This document shows, in pieces, positions 19,837 through 19,905 of a stretch of DNA of 19,905 nucleotides. This DNA comes from Lachnospiraceae bacterium UBA4380 (lineage in GTDB: Bacteria > Bacillota > Clostridia > Lachnospirales > Lachnospiraceae): positions 1 to 19,905 of the forward strand of contig DGRU01000113.1 in assembly GCA_002390025.1 (NCBI GenBank). Reading direction: 5' to 3'. How positions within the stretch are numbered: position 1 is the first letter of the stretch; every line of letters starts with the position of its first letter. The notes under the pieces were generated by a model. The model did no database searches, was not told the origin of the DNA, and saw only the letters and a list, made by a program, of their open reading frames with translations. The position numbers and the translations under genes were made by a program.

Positions 19837-19905
19837 AGCTGTCTGTAACTCCAATGATCTTATGCACCATGCTCCATAATCATTGCTTCAAAATCATTGT
19901 TCATA

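Overview
The window looks like chromosomal DNA of a moderately GC-rich anaerobic Firmicute, most likely a Clostridia/Lachnospiraceae-type gut bacterium. This rests on strong AGGAGG-type ribosome binding sites almost everywhere, compact operons, a CsoR/CopA copper system, an OFA-type MFS carrier, a stand-alone wHTH ModE-like regulator and Clostridia-style molybdopterin proteins. No tRNA, rRNA, CRISPR array, transposase or phage gene was seen. Seventeen conventional genes are called, sixteen on the minus strand, plus two overlapping or tiny candidate coding units.

Layout, left to right. (1) 53-2814: a molybdenum-cofactor operon read leftward, ModE-like regulator, then a molybdopterin-binding MoeA-like protein, then MoaA. 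(2) 2815-3089: an intergenic region with a candidate ModE-family operator around a -10 box, and an orphan structured element whose intrinsic terminator faces the plus strand. (3) 3090-6328: a tightly overlapping operon of a lipoprotein amidase, a membrane-anchored serine hydrolase with beta-lactamase/PBP motifs and a PLP-dependent threonine aldolase-like enzyme. (4) 6598-9774: an AraC regulator followed by a Gfo/Idh/MocA oxidoreductase and an IolE-like sugar isomerase/epimerase, probably a polyol or sugar-derivative catabolic module. (5) 10295-11440 (plus strand): a CDF metal exporter with an Asn-Asp/Asp-Asp site suggesting manganese. (6) 11639-13333: an alpha-phosphoglucomutase. (7) 13473-17586: a copper-homeostasis operon, described below. 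(8) 17710-19685: a small SAM methyltransferase and an OFA-family MFS transporter.

The most interesting part is the copper operon. A near-consensus promoter (TTGCAA, 17 bp, TATAAT) has a perfect CsoR-type palindrome in its spacer. The first gene it drives is not copper machinery of known type but a three-helix membrane protein with a TrkA_C (RCK_C) domain. CsoR follows, then CopA. Between csoR and copA lie four 18-bp repeats that also form an open 24-codon reading frame ending inside the copA ribosome binding site. The 3' end of copA encodes a second HMA domain preceded by an in-frame Shine-Dalgarno sequence and two ATGs, so a free 69-residue CopZ-like chaperone could be made from within copA.

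Other recurring structure: two copies of a dispersed palindrome (core GGGGACGGTTCTG) at 13410-13442 and 18358-18413, and at least seven short tandem duplications whose unit lengths are all multiples of three, several of them outside genes.
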